A stretch of DNA of 64,000 bases from an uncultured Alphaproteobacteria bacterium (GCA_938083135.1 CALLKY010000033.1:1-64000), one strand, 5' to 3'; positions 43,009 to 52,777 are shown, numbered from the stretch's first letter. Notes: generated by a model from the sequence alone, not told the origin. A program made the numbers and translations.

Positions 43009-44411
43009 CCTTGCCGACAGCAGATGTTCTCGCCGCCGTAGATGCAGATATCGACGGCTCGCTGGAGCGGCTGTTCGATTGGCTGCGCATCCCGTCCATC
43101 TCCACTGACCCCGCCTATAAGGCGGATGTGGAGCGGGCTGCGGATTGGGCCGTCAAAGAACTTTCGGGTCTAGGGTTCACTGGCGGCAAACGGCAAACGC
43201 CGGGCCATCCGATGATCGTGATGCACCATCCGGGGCCAAACACAGGTGGTGCAAAGTCCGCGCCCCATATCCTGTATTACGGCCATTATGACGTGCAGCC
43301 GCCAGAGCCGTTGGAGCTTTGGGACGCGCCGCCGTTTGAACCGCAATTGATCGATGCCGAACGCGGTAAGCGCATCGTGGCGCGGGGTGCAGTGGACGAC
43401 AAAGGCCAAGTGATGACGTGGCTTGAAAGCCTCCGCGCCTGGCACAAGGTTAACGGCGCGCCGCCGTGCGAAGTCACTGTCCTGCTTGAAGGCGAAGAGG
43501 AAACCGGTAGCCCGAATCTAGAGCCGTTCCTGGAGGCAAACGCCGAAGAACTCTCTCGTCCCGACGTCGCCATTGTATGCGACACGCCCATGTGGAGCTT
43601 GGAAAAGCCAGCAATCACCTGGCTGTTGCGCGGCATGTGCTATGTCGAGGTCACGCTTGAAGGCCCCAGCCATGACCTGCATTCAGGCCTGTATGGCGGT
43701 GCCGTGCTGAACCCGATCAATGCGCTGACAAGCATCCTGGGCGATCTGCAGGATGACCAGGGCCAGGTCCAAATCCCAGGCTTCTATGATGATGTTGAAG
43801 AACCGCCGGAAGCCGTTAAAGCCAATTGGGCCGCCCTTGGTTTCGATGAGGACGCCTTCCTTGCGGGGGTTGGCCTAACGGTTCCCCATGGTGAGGCTGG
43901 CCGCACACCTTTGGAGCGGCTCTGGTCCCGCCCGACGGCAGATGTGAACGGCATCTGGGGCGGATATACGGGCGAAGGCTCTAAAACCGTGATTGCGTCC
44001 CGCGCGTCCTGCAAACTTTCTTGCCGCTTGGTGCCAAACCAGGACCCACAGAAGATCAAAGCTGGCGTAGAGGCCTTCTTCCGCGCCCGTGCGCCGAAAG
44101 ACGCCAAGCTGACGTTCCGCTTTTTCGGCGTGAACCCTGGCCTCAAAGTCGCGACGGACACCGCGTATTTCCGTGCGGCGGAGCAAGGCCTGCAGGATGT
44201 ATTCGGCGTCGAGCCAGCACTGATGGGCTGCGGCGGATCAATACCCGTCGTCGGTTCCATGCAGCGGATTTTAGGCCTCGACAGCCTGCTCGTCGGTTTC
44301 GGGCTTGAGGACGACCGGATGCATAGCCCGAACGAAAAGTTCGAACGGGCCTGCCTGCACCAGGGCATCCGCAGCAACGCCGCGATCTTGGCGAGGTTGG
44401 CAGAGGGCTAA
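43005..44411 (+). CDS. M20-family metallopeptidase (dipeptidase)
   Basis: The protein has 468 residues. Metal-binding residues are visible in YYGHYDVQPPE (His, Asp), GAVDDKGQ (Asp), EGEEETGSPN (the Glu-Glu pair) and near the end in a His of RMHSPNEKFER. The dimerisation domain (about 190-350) contains HDLHSGLYGGAV. This is the carnosinase/CPG2-like branch acting on dipeptides or N-acyl amino acids. There is no signal peptide. It starts in an ATGA overlap with the VWA gene; a functional link is not obvious. Confidence 0.9.
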   Translation: MTLPTADVLAAVDADIDGSLERLFDWLRIPSISTDPAYKADVERAADWAVKELSGLGFTGGKRQTPGHPMIVMHHPGPNTGGAKSAPHILYYGHYDVQPPEPLELWDAPPFEPQLIDAERGKRIVARGAVDDKGQVMTWLESLRAWHKVNGAPPCEVTVLLEGEEETGSPNLEPFLEANAEELSRPDVAIVCDTPMWSLEKPAITWLLRGMCYVEVTLEGPSHDLHSGLYGGAVLNPINALTSILGDLQDDQGQVQIPGFYDDVEEPPEAVKANWAALGFDEDAFLAGVGLTVPHGEAGRTPLERLWSRPTADVNGIWGGYTGEGSKTVIASRASCKLSCRLVPNQDPQKIKAGVEAFFRARAPKDAKLTFRFFGVNPGLKVATDTAYFRAAEQGLQDVFGVEPALMGCGGSIPVVGSMQRILGLDSLLVGFGLEDDRMHSPNEKFERACLHQGIRSNAAILARLAEG

Positions 44412-44437
44412 CGCTTCTCGCGAAGAGAGTTAACGCC

Positions 44438-45193
44438 CTACACCATCGAAAACCCGCCGTTCACGCTGATCGTTTGCCCCGTTACCCACGCGGCTGCGTC
44501 TGATGCCAGGAACGCTATCATCGGTGCCACGTCGTCTGGCTTGCCAATGCGGCGGAGCGGGTAGTTGCGGACGATTTTGTCCATATTCTTCGCCAGGAAT
44601 TCAGCATCCGAATGGGATGTCTGCACGAGCCCGAGTGAGACTGTGTTGACGGTGATGTTGTTCCGTCCAAGCTCCTTCGCCAGTGACTTACCAAGCGCCA
44701 TTGTCCCAGCGCGGGTGGCAGCGGCCATGGAGATATTGGCCTCGCCAATGCGGGAACTGTCGCCGATCAGGCTGATGATGCGACCGCTGTTCTGTTTTAC
44801 CATATGGGGTGCGGCGGCGCGGCAGCAGTGGATGGCACCGTAGAGGCAGGTGTCGATCTGTGGTTTCCAATCTTCCGGCCCGGACTCTAGGAATTTCTGT
44901 ACTTTCACGTATCCGGCATTGTTGACCAGTACGTCGATCCGCCCGAAATCCGCGACAACACTGTCGACCATGGCGGTGACAGCGGCGTAGTCGGCGATGT
45001 CTGCGCCATAGGCTTTCGCACTGCCGCCAGCCGCTTCGATGTCCCGGACAACTGCCGCCGCTTCGTCTGCGGATCGGTTGTAGTTCACGGCAACATACGC
45101 GCCTTCTGCTGCAAGCTGCAGCGCAATTTCGCGGCCAACGTCCCGCCCGCCGCCGGTTACTAGGGCCGTTTTGCCGGTCAAGTTCAAGTCCAT
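44438..45193 (-). CDS. Short-chain dehydrogenase with altered active site
   Basis: The protein has 251 residues from the ATG at 45193, which follows GAAGGAGAT and lies 1 base after the CoxL-like stop. The Rossmann loop is TGGGRDVGREIAL and the NNAG motif is intact (VLVNNAGYV). Where active enzymes have a YxxxK pair, the sequence reads ISMAAATRAGTMALGKSL, so Tyr and Lys appear to be Ala and Arg; the preceding Ser is kept in IGDSSRIG. It may be inactive, use other residues, or serve as a binding protein. It is the last gene of the CoxMSL-like operon. Confidence 0.85.
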   Translation of the reverse strand: MDLNLTGKTALVTGGGRDVGREIALQLAAEGAYVAVNYNRSADEAAAVVRDIEAAGGSAKAYGADIADYAAVTAMVDSVVADFGRIDVLVNNAGYVKVQKFLESGPEDWKPQIDTCLYGAIHCCRAAAPHMVKQNSGRIISLIGDSSRIGEANISMAAATRAGTMALGKSLAKELGRNNITVNTVSLGLVQTSHSDAEFLAKNMDKIVRNYPLRRIGKPDDVAPMIAFLASDAAAWVTGQTISVNGGFSMV

Positions 45194-45194
45194 G

Positions 45195-47558
45195 TCAGGT
45201 ATCTCCTTCAATCGCCTGGGTCACCAAGCGGTAAATGCGTTCGGGCGTCGCTGGCAGTTGGGATATGTTGATATTCAAATGGGATAGCGCGTCTGTGATG
45301 GCGTTGGCGATAGCCGCGGGCGCGCCGATTGTGCCGCCTTCGCCCATGCCCCGATATCCGCCGAGCGTGCCGCGTGCGGCTGTATCCAAGTGCAGCACCT
45401 CCAGTTTTGGCACCTCTGCGGCGGAAGGGGCTACGTAATCGACCAGACTGGCAGAAAGCGCTTGGCCATTCTGATCATGCACGACCTCCTCAAAAAGTGC
45501 GGCACCTATGCCTTGCACGATGCCGCCATGGACCTGCCCATCCACGATCATCGGGTTGATCAGCCGCCCGCAATCTTCCGCCACTAGGAAGCGTTTCACT
45601 GTGACAATGAAAGTCTCCGGGTCGATCTCGACGGCGGCGATGTGGGTGGCGGATGTGGTGGTACCAAATTCTGGATCGTAGAATTTGGTGGCCCGTAGGT
45701 CGAGTTCCGCCCGCATATCAAGCGGGAACCGGCCCATTTCGGAATATACGGCCCGGCCAACTTCCGCGAGGCTAAGGGTTTTATTGGTGCCACGCTCGCT
45801 GATGATCCCGTCTTCGATGTCGAGATCATCGGCATCCGCTTCCAGCATGAATGCGGCCGCTTCCAGCACCTTGGCACGGACGGCCTGGCCGCTCAGATGC
45901 GCAGCTCCGCCCGCCAGCACGGCGCTGCGGCTGGCATAGGTGCCGGTGGAGTGGGTAACAGCGGCACTGTCGCCGTGGATGACCTGCACGCCGTCCACAG
46001 GCACGCCCAATTCGTCCGCAACAATCTGCGCCAGGGTCGTTTCCAAGCCTTGGCCGTGGGATGCAACCCCGAACGTCGCGCGGACAGCGCCGGAGGCATC
46101 GATCTCCACTGTCGCAGTTTCGGTCCCGGTATTGATTGGCATGCCGGGCGCGGCAGACATGCGGGAGCCAATGCCGGTCAATTCCGCGTAAGATGCGACG
46201 CCAACACCAAACCAGCGTCCGGCCTGGCGTGCTGTGTTCCGCTCTGCCTGAAATGCCGGGTAGTCCACGCCCTTGCAGGCAAGCTCCAAGCATTCCGTAA
46301 AGCCGGATTGGTCCCATACGATGCCAGAGCCCGTGCGATAGGGAAATTGGTGCGGCTGCACGAGATTCCGGCGCCGCATCTCCACCGGGTCCAGGTCCAA
46401 GCGCTTGGCCGCCATGTCGATCAGCCGTTCCAGCACGAATGCGGCGGCGGGGCGGCCAACGCCGCGATAGGGACCAGCCGGTGTTTTATTGGTGGCGACA
46501 GCAACGACTTCCGCCTGATAATTCGCAAGCTGGTATGGCCCGGGCAGGAAGCCCGCCACCTGCATTGGTTCCAACGCTGCGGTCCATGGATAGATGGAAT
46601 ACGCTCCGACATCGCCCAGGATTTCGGCCTTCAGCCCAAGCAGGCGTCCGTCTTTGTCGACGGCAAGCTCGGCGTCGATGGTTTCATCGAAAGCTTGGGA
46701 GGTGGTTAGCAGGTCCTCAAGCCGGTCGCTGGTCCATTTGACCGGCTGACCAAGCCTGCGGGACAGCAGCGAGACCAGGATTTCTTCGGGATACAGCGAA
46801 GCCTTACCGCCAAACCCGCCGCCAACATCCGGAGCGACGACGCGCACACTATGCCCTGGCATTGCCAGAATCTCAGCCAACGCATCGCGGATAACGCCCG
46901 GAACCTGGGTCGAGGAATAGAGGGTTAGCGCTTGCTTGCCCTTATTGAAGTCCGCCAGATAGCTGCGGTTTTCAATTGCCAGTGGCGTTTTGCGATGGAA
47001 ACGGAAACTATCTTTTACGCGCACTGATGCATTGGCGAAGGCTTCGGCTACATCGCCGCGCGCAAACTTGCGGGAAACCAGAATATTGCTGTCGTGATGC
47101 TCATGCAGCAGCACATTGCTGGCAGCGGCAATACGAGGATCAACGAGGTCTGGCAGTGGCGCGTAGTCGACCGTGATGAGGCTGGCTGCGTCTTCTGCAA
47201 TATAGCGGCTCTCCGCCACGACGGCAGCAATGGCTTCGCCGACATACCGCACTTTGCCATCCGCCAGTGCTGTGATCCCAGTGCTTTGATAGCCCTTCAT
47301 GCGGGATGTGGCGTGCAGCGGCTTGGCTGAGAAATCATCTGCCGTATAGACGCCCAGGACGCCTGGAAGTGCCTCTACAGCGCTCACATCAATGGTCAGG
47401 ATACGGGCATGGGCATGGTCGCTGCGGACCAAGGCAACATGCAGGGTATGCGCCAATTGAATATCGTCAACGAAGCCGCCAGCGCCGGTCAGCAGGCGGG
47501 GGTCTTCCAGCCGTTGCACGCGGGAACCAATGAGTTTAGGGCGCGCATCATCCTGCAT
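45195..47558 (-). CDS. Xanthine dehydrogenase/CO dehydrogenase-type molybdenum subunit (CoxL-like)
   Basis: The protein has 787 residues and is a full-length molybdopterin hydroxylase large subunit. It has [20 protein letters not shown] at the start, [32 protein letters not shown] in the substrate loop, [13 protein letters not shown], and the catalytic Glu in [11 protein letters not shown] near the end. Form I CO dehydrogenases carry AYxCSFR with a copper-binding Cys; here it is PYRGVGR, so CO oxidation is not supported and an organic or aldehyde/purine-like substrate is more likely. It overlaps the 2Fe-2S subunit gene by 11 bases. Confidence 0.88.
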   Translation of the reverse strand: MQDDARPKLIGSRVQRLEDPRLLTGAGGFVDDIQLAHTLHVALVRSDHAHARILTIDVSAVEALPGVLGVYTADDFSAKPLHATSRMKGYQSTGITALADGKVRYVGEAIAAVVAESRYIAEDAASLITVDYAPLPDLVDPRIAAASNVLLHEHHDSNILVSRKFARGDVAEAFANASVRVKDSFRFHRKTPLAIENRSYLADFNKGKQALTLYSSTQVPGVIRDALAEILAMPGHSVRVVAPDVGGGFGGKASLYPEEILVSLLSRRLGQPVKWTSDRLEDLLTTSQAFDETIDAELAVDKDGRLLGLKAEILGDVGAYSIYPWTAALEPMQVAGFLPGPYQLANYQAEVVAVATNKTPAGPYRGVGRPAAAFVLERLIDMAAKRLDLDPVEMRRRNLVQPHQFPYRTGSGIVWDQSGFTECLELACKGVDYPAFQAERNTARQAGRWFGVGVASYAELTGIGSRMSAAPGMPINTGTETATVEIDASGAVRATFGVASHGQGLETTLAQIVADELGVPVDGVQVIHGDSAAVTHSTGTYASRSAVLAGGAAHLSGQAVRAKVLEAAAFMLEADADDLDIEDGIISERGTNKTLSLAEVGRAVYSEMGRFPLDMRAELDLRATKFYDPEFGTTTSATHIAAVEIDPETFIVTVKRFLVAEDCGRLINPMIVDGQVHGGIVQGIGAALFEEVVHDQNGQALSASLVDYVAPSAAEVPKLEVLHLDTAARGTLGGYRGMGEGGTIGAPAAIANAITDALSHLNINISQLPATPERIYRLVTQAIEGDT

Positions 47559-48057
47559 TGGGGGCGCTCCCCGTAGCTGCGCCGCCTAAGCGCTCACTCA
47601 ATGCTTCGCTGACAGCGCGGACGATATGTTCATACCCCGTGCAACGGCAGAGATTGCCGGAAAGCGCTTCCCGGATTTCTGCGTCTGTCAGCGGTGCTGC
47701 ATCGTTCAGAATTTCATGGGCTGTCGCCAACATGCCGGGGGTGCAAAAGCCGCATTGCAGGGCGTGATGCTTGCGGAATTTCTCTTGGAGCAGGCTGAGC
47801 GCGCCAATTTCCCCCATGCCCTCTACCGTCGTCACGTCCCGGCCATCGGCCTGCACCGCAAGGCAAAGGCACGCACGGGCGGAGTTGCCGTCCAGCAAGA
47901 CAGTACAGGCACCGCATACGCCGTGCTCACACCCAACATGGGTTCCAGTCAGGCCAAGGTCTTCGCGCAGAAAATCTGTCAGCAGGCGCCTGGGTTCGAT
48001 ATCGCGGGCGTAAGTGCTGCCATTGACGGTCAGGGTGATGGGGCGTTTGCGGATCAT
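47548..48057 (-). CDS. 2Fe-2S subunit of the molybdenum hydroxylase (CoxS-like)
   Basis: The protein has 169 residues with two 2Fe-2S domains: the plant-type cluster [16 protein letters not shown] with a further Cys, and the C-terminal CGFCTPGM plus [10 protein letters not shown]. It passes electrons from the molybdenum site to the FAD subunit. Its ATG overlaps the FAD-subunit stop as ATGA, and it overlaps the large-subunit gene at the other end, giving the classical M-S-L order. Confidence 0.92.
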   Translation of the reverse strand: MIRKRPITLTVNGSTYARDIEPRRLLTDFLREDLGLTGTHVGCEHGVCGACTVLLDGNSARACLCLAVQADGRDVTTVEGMGEIGALSLLQEKFRKHHALQCGFCTPGMLATAHEILNDAAPLTDAEIREALSGNLCRCTGYEHIVRAVSEALSERLGGAATGSAPNAG

Positions 48058-48923
48058 GGCATGTGCCCCTTGGCCCAGGCTGTATCCAACGCGCGCCCTG
48101 CAACAACACCGGCTAGGTGACGGCGGTAATCGGCAGAGGCTTGGAGGTCGCTCATCGGGTTAACCTGTTCTCGTACCTGCCGCACTGCCGAAGCCCGCAC
48201 GCCCGCATCCCAGGCGCGGCCAAGCAACATTGCCTCAATGGCTGGCAAGCGACGTGGCGTTTCATCGACGCCCATCATGGCAAGTCTAACATCGGCGATC
48301 ACGCCATGGTGGAGGGTCAGTACCGCACCGGCACCTGCAAGGGCGAAATCGCCAGTCCGCCGTGCGATCTCCTCAAAGCCCCAGCCGGAGCCTGCAGCCA
48401 GGTTTGGGAAGGTGACGGCGGTAAGGATTTCGTCCTCGCTCAGATCAGTGGTCAGCGGGGCCAGGAAAAAATCCTCAGCGCGGGCGGTTCGGTCACCTGC
48501 TGGGCCAGTGATGTGTATGTCTGCATCCAGCAATACTGCCAGCAAAGGCAGTTCCGCCGCTGGGTCGCCATGGGCCAGGCTGCCGCCGATGGTACCCCGG
48601 TTGCGGATCGCCATATGGGCGACATACTGCATGGTATGATTAATGATTGGCAGACGTTCTGCCAATTCTGGTGACCGCATAAGGGCATGGTGGCAGACAC
48701 CTGCGCCGACAGTTATCCCGCGCCCGCTCGCAGTGATTTGGGCGAGGTCGGGCAGGCGGCTGATATCCACCAACAAGGCTGGATCAAGCAGGCGGAAGTT
48801 CAGCATTGGCATCAGGCTTTGTCCGCCCGCAATCAGCTTTGCCTCACCCCTATGGCTGGCCAATAATTGGACGGCCTCTGCGATGGATGCAGGGGCGGCG
48901 TAATCAAATGCCGGCGGCTTCAA
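48054..48923 (-). CDS. FAD subunit of the molybdenum hydroxylase (CoxM-like)
   Basis: The protein has 289 residues. FAD-binding motifs are AGGQSLMPMLNFRL near residue 33 and TIGGSLAHGDPAAELPL near residue 112, both standard for CoxM-type subunits. The start must be the TTG at 48921-48923: a TGA lies five codons upstream in frame and no ATG or GTG is in the right place before the FAD motif. It is the first gene of the operon. There is no strong ribosome site, which may keep the complex at a low level. Confidence 0.9.
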   Translation of the reverse strand: MKPPAFDYAAPASIAEAVQLLASHRGEAKLIAGGQSLMPMLNFRLLDPALLVDISRLPDLAQITASGRGITVGAGVCHHALMRSPELAERLPIINHTMQYVAHMAIRNRGTIGGSLAHGDPAAELPLLAVLLDADIHITGPAGDRTARAEDFFLAPLTTDLSEDEILTAVTFPNLAAGSGWGFEEIARRTGDFALAGAGAVLTLHHGVIADVRLAMMGVDETPRRLPAIEAMLLGRAWDAGVRASAVRQVREQVNPMSDLQASADYRRHLAGVVAGRALDTAWAKGHMP

Positions 48924-49080
48924 AGGCTGGCCCGATCAATTAAGTGGAGGAGGCGGGAATCGTAGCGGACGATTGGCCAATGCGGCAAGCACGCCCCCTG
49001 GGTTTCTTTTTGAAATCCCGGCATAATATGTGAAGCAAGTTGGCGTTCCGCCTTTCCGATAGAGATCTTCAGGTCCCACC

Positions 49081-49674
49081 ATGAGCAAACGCGCAATGAT
49101 TGGCTTTGGTATTGTCCTGGGGGCGGCTCTCGTCGCAGGCCTGACCTATAATGACAGAGTGGACCCAGATACCAGCCTCTATGACCTCGCCTGCACGCGG
49201 GTGCTGGAAGACAATAAACCGGCACCGGAATGGAGCAGCTCCGAACTTCTGGCGAAAGATGCCTGTGCTGCAGCGAAGCAGGCGGATGGGTCATTTGACC
49301 AAGGGCCGGAACTGTTGAAGCTCGCGCGGCCCCATGGCTATACGCATTATTCTGGCTTCATCATCACAGAGCGGACAATCCATACGGTGCTGGCGCAAGG
49401 ATTCGTCCACGGTGTTACCTGCGCCAATGATTTCTACAAATATGGCACGGCTGAAGACCGCTCCCTTGGCGGCGAGTGGGCACCAGACGAGCGCCGTCGC
49501 CGCTGTGTTGAAGCCCATGCCGACGGGTTGACGGAATACCAGGTCCTGGCCGGGCCGAATGAGGATGATTATTTCATCACCGCCATCCGCCACCGGTATA
49601 GGCTGTACATTGGCTGGACCTTCATCCGCGCCCTCGATTTTCAGGAAACCGTTGACGCGGACGTTAGCAGCTAG
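49081..49674 (+). CDS. Hypothetical membrane-anchored or secreted protein
   Basis: The protein has 197 residues. An N-terminal hydrophobic stretch (MIGFGIVLGAALVAGLTY) is a signal peptide or anchor. The rest is soluble with four Cys residues (DLACTRV, AKDACAAA, GVTCAND, RRRCVEA), possibly two disulfides in the periplasm. I do not recognise a family. Its TAG stop (49672-49674) lies within the dispersed repeat, so the last residues may have been shaped by that insertion. It is divergent from the CoxMSL-like operon. Confidence 0.7.
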   Translation: MSKRAMIGFGIVLGAALVAGLTYNDRVDPDTSLYDLACTRVLEDNKPAPEWSSSELLAKDACAAAKQADGSFDQGPELLKLARPHGYTHYSGFIITERTIHTVLAQGFVHGVTCANDFYKYGTAEDRSLGGEWAPDERRRRCVEAHADGLTEYQVLAGPNEDDYFITAIRHRYRLYIGWTFIRALDFQETVDADVSS

Positions 49675-49781
49675 GGCAATTCCCGACCAATCTGAACCAG
49701 ATTAGTCGGGATAAATTGCCCGCAATCAATGTGATAGAGCGCCTGGCTGCGTGGCCAAGCGACGACGCGCGGCGCTCTAGC
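49666..49781. repeat. Dispersed palindromic element, copy 2 (inverted)
   Basis: This is the same element as at 39160-39267 in the opposite orientation. The reverse strand reads GGCGCTCTATCACATTGATT followed by GCGGGCAATT, identical in both. One arm of the long stem has 3 extra bases (ATA near 49712). The short hairpin arms are AGAGCGCC (49736-49743) and GGCGCTCT (49771-49778). It lies between convergent genes and includes the stop codon of the upstream gene. Confidence 0.8.
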
Positions 49782-49784
49782 CTG

Positions 49785-50594
49785 CTATGCCCGCTTGGCG
49801 ACCATGAAGAGGCGGGCGAAGGGGTAGAGTGTCGTCCCGTCTTCCCGGCGCGGATAGGCATCGCGGAGTGCCGCCCCATATTCGACCAAATATTTCGCCG
49901 CCATCTTTGGTCCAAGCTCCGTCAGTACTGGCCGCAAGGCGGAACCCTTGACCCATTCCAGCACAGGATCATCGCCGGATAAAACCTGCTGATAGGTCAC
50001 TTCCCAGATGTCGACGTCACTGGCATGGGGGCGGAGACGGTCATAATAGACAGCGGCTTCATCCACCCATTTGCGAGCAACCGTTTGGCGCAGCGTATCT
50101 GTGCCATAGCCTTTGCCGCCATTACCTTCGTTCAGTATTTCCCGCAATAATCGGTGGGAGGCCTGCCCCCAGGAGAGCGGCATTTGCGCCGCGAACACAC
50201 CGCCTGGGGCAACGCACTGCATGAGGCGCGGGAATAATGTCTCGTGATCGGTCAGCCATTGCAGCGTGGCATTGGTGTAGATCACGTCTGCTGGCTCGCT
50301 GGGTTCCCAATTGCTGATATCGGCTTGGCGCCAATCGACCTTGTCGCTGCCCGGCTGTGATTTCGCCTTTTCCAGCATTTCTGCAGAGGCATCGAGGCCG
50401 ACAACCTGTGCTGCCGGCCAGCGCTCCGTCATAGCCCGGGCAATTTCGCCATTGCCGCAGCCGATGTCCCAGCAGCGGACAGGCGCGTCCAGGTCCACCC
50501 GTTGAAAGAGTTCAATGGCCGGGCGGAGGCGATGGCCGCCATAGCGCAAATATTGGCCGGGATCCCACACACCTTCGGGCCGGGTATCGTTCAT
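49785..50594 (-). CDS. tam: Trans-aconitate 2-methyltransferase family protein
   Basis: The protein has 269 residues and is a class I SAM methyltransferase: VRCWDIGCGNGEIARAM is motif I, VVGLDASAEMLEKA motif II, and DVIYTNATLQWLTDHETLFP matches Tam, as does the N-terminal WDPGQYLRYGGHRLRPAIEL. Tam methylates trans-aconitate, a by-product that inhibits aconitase. The ATG directly follows the TAG of the kinase gene, so it is the third gene of the VTT-kinase-tam operon. Confidence 0.87.
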   Translation of the reverse strand: MNDTRPEGVWDPGQYLRYGGHRLRPAIELFQRVDLDAPVRCWDIGCGNGEIARAMTERWPAAQVVGLDASAEMLEKAKSQPGSDKVDWRQADISNWEPSEPADVIYTNATLQWLTDHETLFPRLMQCVAPGGVFAAQMPLSWGQASHRLLREILNEGNGGKGYGTDTLRQTVARKWVDEAAVYYDRLRPHASDVDIWEVTYQQVLSGDDPVLEWVKGSALRPVLTELGPKMAAKYLVEYGAALRDAYPRREDGTTLYPFARLFMVAKRA

Positions 50595-52004
50595 CTAAAT
50601 GCGCTCCAGTGACTTCGGCAATGTGATCACAAATTCTGCGCCATCAGGGCCGGACCGGGCAAGTGTGATGTCGCCGCCATGGGCCGTTGCGATTTCTTTT
50701 GCGATGGCCAGCCCAAGCCCGCTGCCATCTGCTTTGGACGTGCCGGAGAATGGCTGGAACAGCCGGGGCTCCATGGCACCTGGAATACCGGGGCCGTTAT
50801 CCGCAATGGAAATGCGGACGCCAGCACCGCCTGTCGTCGTGGCTGCTGCTGTGACGGTTTGCGCACCGGCTTCATAGGCATTTCGCGCCAGGTTTTCGAT
50901 GGCGCGGGCCAACTGCGCACGATCCACACGCGCATTGAGCCGCTCGGGTGCGAGGTTCTGAAACTGGCGTTTGCCGTTCGCACCACTGCCTGCGAGGGCG
51001 GCCTCGCCCGCGTCTTCTATGAGGTCGCGGAGGTCGCATTCGGATTTCTGCAGCTTGGCCTCACCTGTCCGAGCATACCGCACGACGTCCCGGCAAAGAG
51101 CGACCGCACGGTCGATAGCACGCAGCATGGTCGGGGCGACACGGCGGACTTCCGGATCGTCGCTATCCTCAATCCGCTCAGACACGAGCTGTGCCGTCGA
51201 TAGGATGTTGCGGAGGTCATGATTGATCTTAGCGACAGCCTCACCCAGTGCAGCAAGCCGTGTTTTCTGGGCAAGGGCTTGGCGGAGATCCCGCTGCATT
51301 TCAGCGAATTCCCGCTCTGCAACGCCGATTTCATCCCGTCTCCGGGTTGGCTGAACGCCACGGTCCGCGTCTTCAGGCAGCGCGCGGAAGTCTGTCATCG
51401 CTTCGGTCAACCGGCCGAGTGGGCGGACCATCAGCCATTGCAGACTGAAGTAAACCAAGCACGCTGTGATCAGGGAGATGATGATGGACAGCTCAAGAAT
51501 ACGCCTTGAGTAGTCGATCAAAGACGCCCGCATCGGCGCTTCGGCCATAATGATGCTGACCAGGACAGACGGATCAGACGGCGAGCGGCCAGTAATGCGG
51601 ATGATGGCATTGTTATCGCGCCGAATCGTCTCAAACGCTTCTAGGATCATGATCATTGGCGTTTCACGGTCCAGGTTGAACACGTGATCAACGGCGGGCG
51701 GTGTTTCTTTGCCAAGCATTCGGGTCATCAATGGGCCAAGATGAAGATCGATCCCAAAAGCCCCAACGTGCCGGAGCAACTGCGCTTCAAGCGCAGGGCT
51801 TACCTGGCCAGAGGGCGTGGCTTCCAATGCCAGGCCGGCCAAATGCGCATCGGCCAAGCGTTCTTGAAGATACATGGCACGGTAACGGCCAGCAGAGGGC
51901 GCAAAGATCAGCACTTCCGCCAGCATGACGAAGAAAATCGTCAGCACGAGCAGCCGAGCCGAAAGGCTGGCAAAAAGTTTCCGAATGCGCCAGACGGCGG
52001 CCAT
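50595..52004 (-). CDS. Sensor histidine kinase
   Basis: The protein has 469 residues. The first membrane helix is near residues 14-36 and the second near 172-195, with a periplasmic domain of about 135 residues between them. Then come a HAMP-like segment (RPLGRLTEAMTDFRAL), HisKA with the phospho-His in KINHDLRNILSTAQ, and an HATPase with NLARNAYEAG, DNGPGIPG and GSGLGLAIAKE. No response regulator is adjacent, so it is an orphan kinase by position. It lies 11 bases after the VTT-family gene and touches tam. Confidence 0.9.
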   Translation of the reverse strand: MAAVWRIRKLFASLSARLLVLTIFFVMLAEVLIFAPSAGRYRAMYLQERLADAHLAGLALEATPSGQVSPALEAQLLRHVGAFGIDLHLGPLMTRMLGKETPPAVDHVFNLDRETPMIMILEAFETIRRDNNAIIRITGRSPSDPSVLVSIIMAEAPMRASLIDYSRRILELSIIISLITACLVYFSLQWLMVRPLGRLTEAMTDFRALPEDADRGVQPTRRRDEIGVAEREFAEMQRDLRQALAQKTRLAALGEAVAKINHDLRNILSTAQLVSERIEDSDDPEVRRVAPTMLRAIDRAVALCRDVVRYARTGEAKLQKSECDLRDLIEDAGEAALAGSGANGKRQFQNLAPERLNARVDRAQLARAIENLARNAYEAGAQTVTAAATTTGGAGVRISIADNGPGIPGAMEPRLFQPFSGTSKADGSGLGLAIAKEIATAHGGDITLARSGPDGAEFVITLPKSLERI

Positions 52005-52015
52005 GGTGCGTTCCG

Positions 52016-52777
52016 TTATTGTTTAGCGGTCTTATCCAGGCGCTTGCCAGTGACCTTCTTATAGAGAATCGGCGCGAGCGATAGGATCGCTAATAGCACG
52101 AGTGGCAGGATGACCTTCCATTCAAAAATCACATCCAGGTTGGGCGTGCCGCCTTTAGCGAATACAGCGCCAAGTCCAGCGCCGACGCTGGCATACACAA
52201 ATGTGCCGGGAATGATCCCAAGCGCCGTTGCCGCAACGAATGATTTCAAAGACGCGCCAGCCAAGGCCGGAGCGACATTCACCACGAAAAACGGAAACAC
52301 TGGCGCTAAGCGGAGGGCGAGAATGTAGGAAAACGCGTTTTCCTCAAAGCCTTTCCGCATTTTCCCAAGCGCTTCACCAACCTTGTCCCGGAAGAAGTCA
52401 GCAAAGGCATTGCGGGCGGCAAGGAACAGGATGGTGGCACCGATTGTAGCGCCAATGACCGTCATGCTGCCGCCGATCAGTGTGCCAAAAACAAATCCGC
52501 CTGCTAGCGTCAACACCGTCCCAATGGGTAGGGATGCGGCAGTGGATATGATGTAAACGAGGATGTAAGCCGCACCCGCTTTGAAGGGGTTCGCGGCAGT
52601 CCAATCAGCCAGGGCAGTGCGATTCTCTGCCAGCGCATCGAGGCTGATGTATTTTCCGCCACCTGCTGCGAAGAATGCAATGAATGCGGCAGCTAATACG
52701 GCGAGCGGTAAATAGCGTTTCCAAGCGGGCGCTTTGTCGGCTGTGTCTGCGGCGTCATTCACGGGCGTAAGTCGCAA
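52016..52777 (-). CDS. TVP38/TMEM64 (VTT-domain) membrane protein
   Basis: The protein has 253 residues with about six hydrophobic segments. The VTT/DedA-like core contains LPIGTVLTLAGGFVFGTLIG, GATIGATILFLAARNAFADFF and LRLAPVFPFFVVNVAPALAG with the FVAATALGIIPGTFVYA helix. Related proteins are proposed lipid scramblases or transporters at the inner membrane. It heads an operon with a histidine kinase and tam. Confidence 0.88.
   Translation of the reverse strand: MRLTPVNDAADTADKAPAWKRYLPLAVLAAAFIAFFAAGGGKYISLDALAENRTALADWTAANPFKAGAAYILVYIISTAASLPIGTVLTLAGGFVFGTLIGGSMTVIGATIGATILFLAARNAFADFFRDKVGEALGKMRKGFEENAFSYILALRLAPVFPFFVVNVAPALAGASLKSFVAATALGIIPGTFVYASVGAGLGAVFAKGGTPNLDVIFEWKVILPLVLLAILSLAPILYKKVTGKRLDKTAKQ

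Noticed and set aside
45195-47558. Form I CO dehydrogenase
   Set aside because: The AYxCSFR motif with the copper-binding Cys is absent; the loop reads PYRGVGR.
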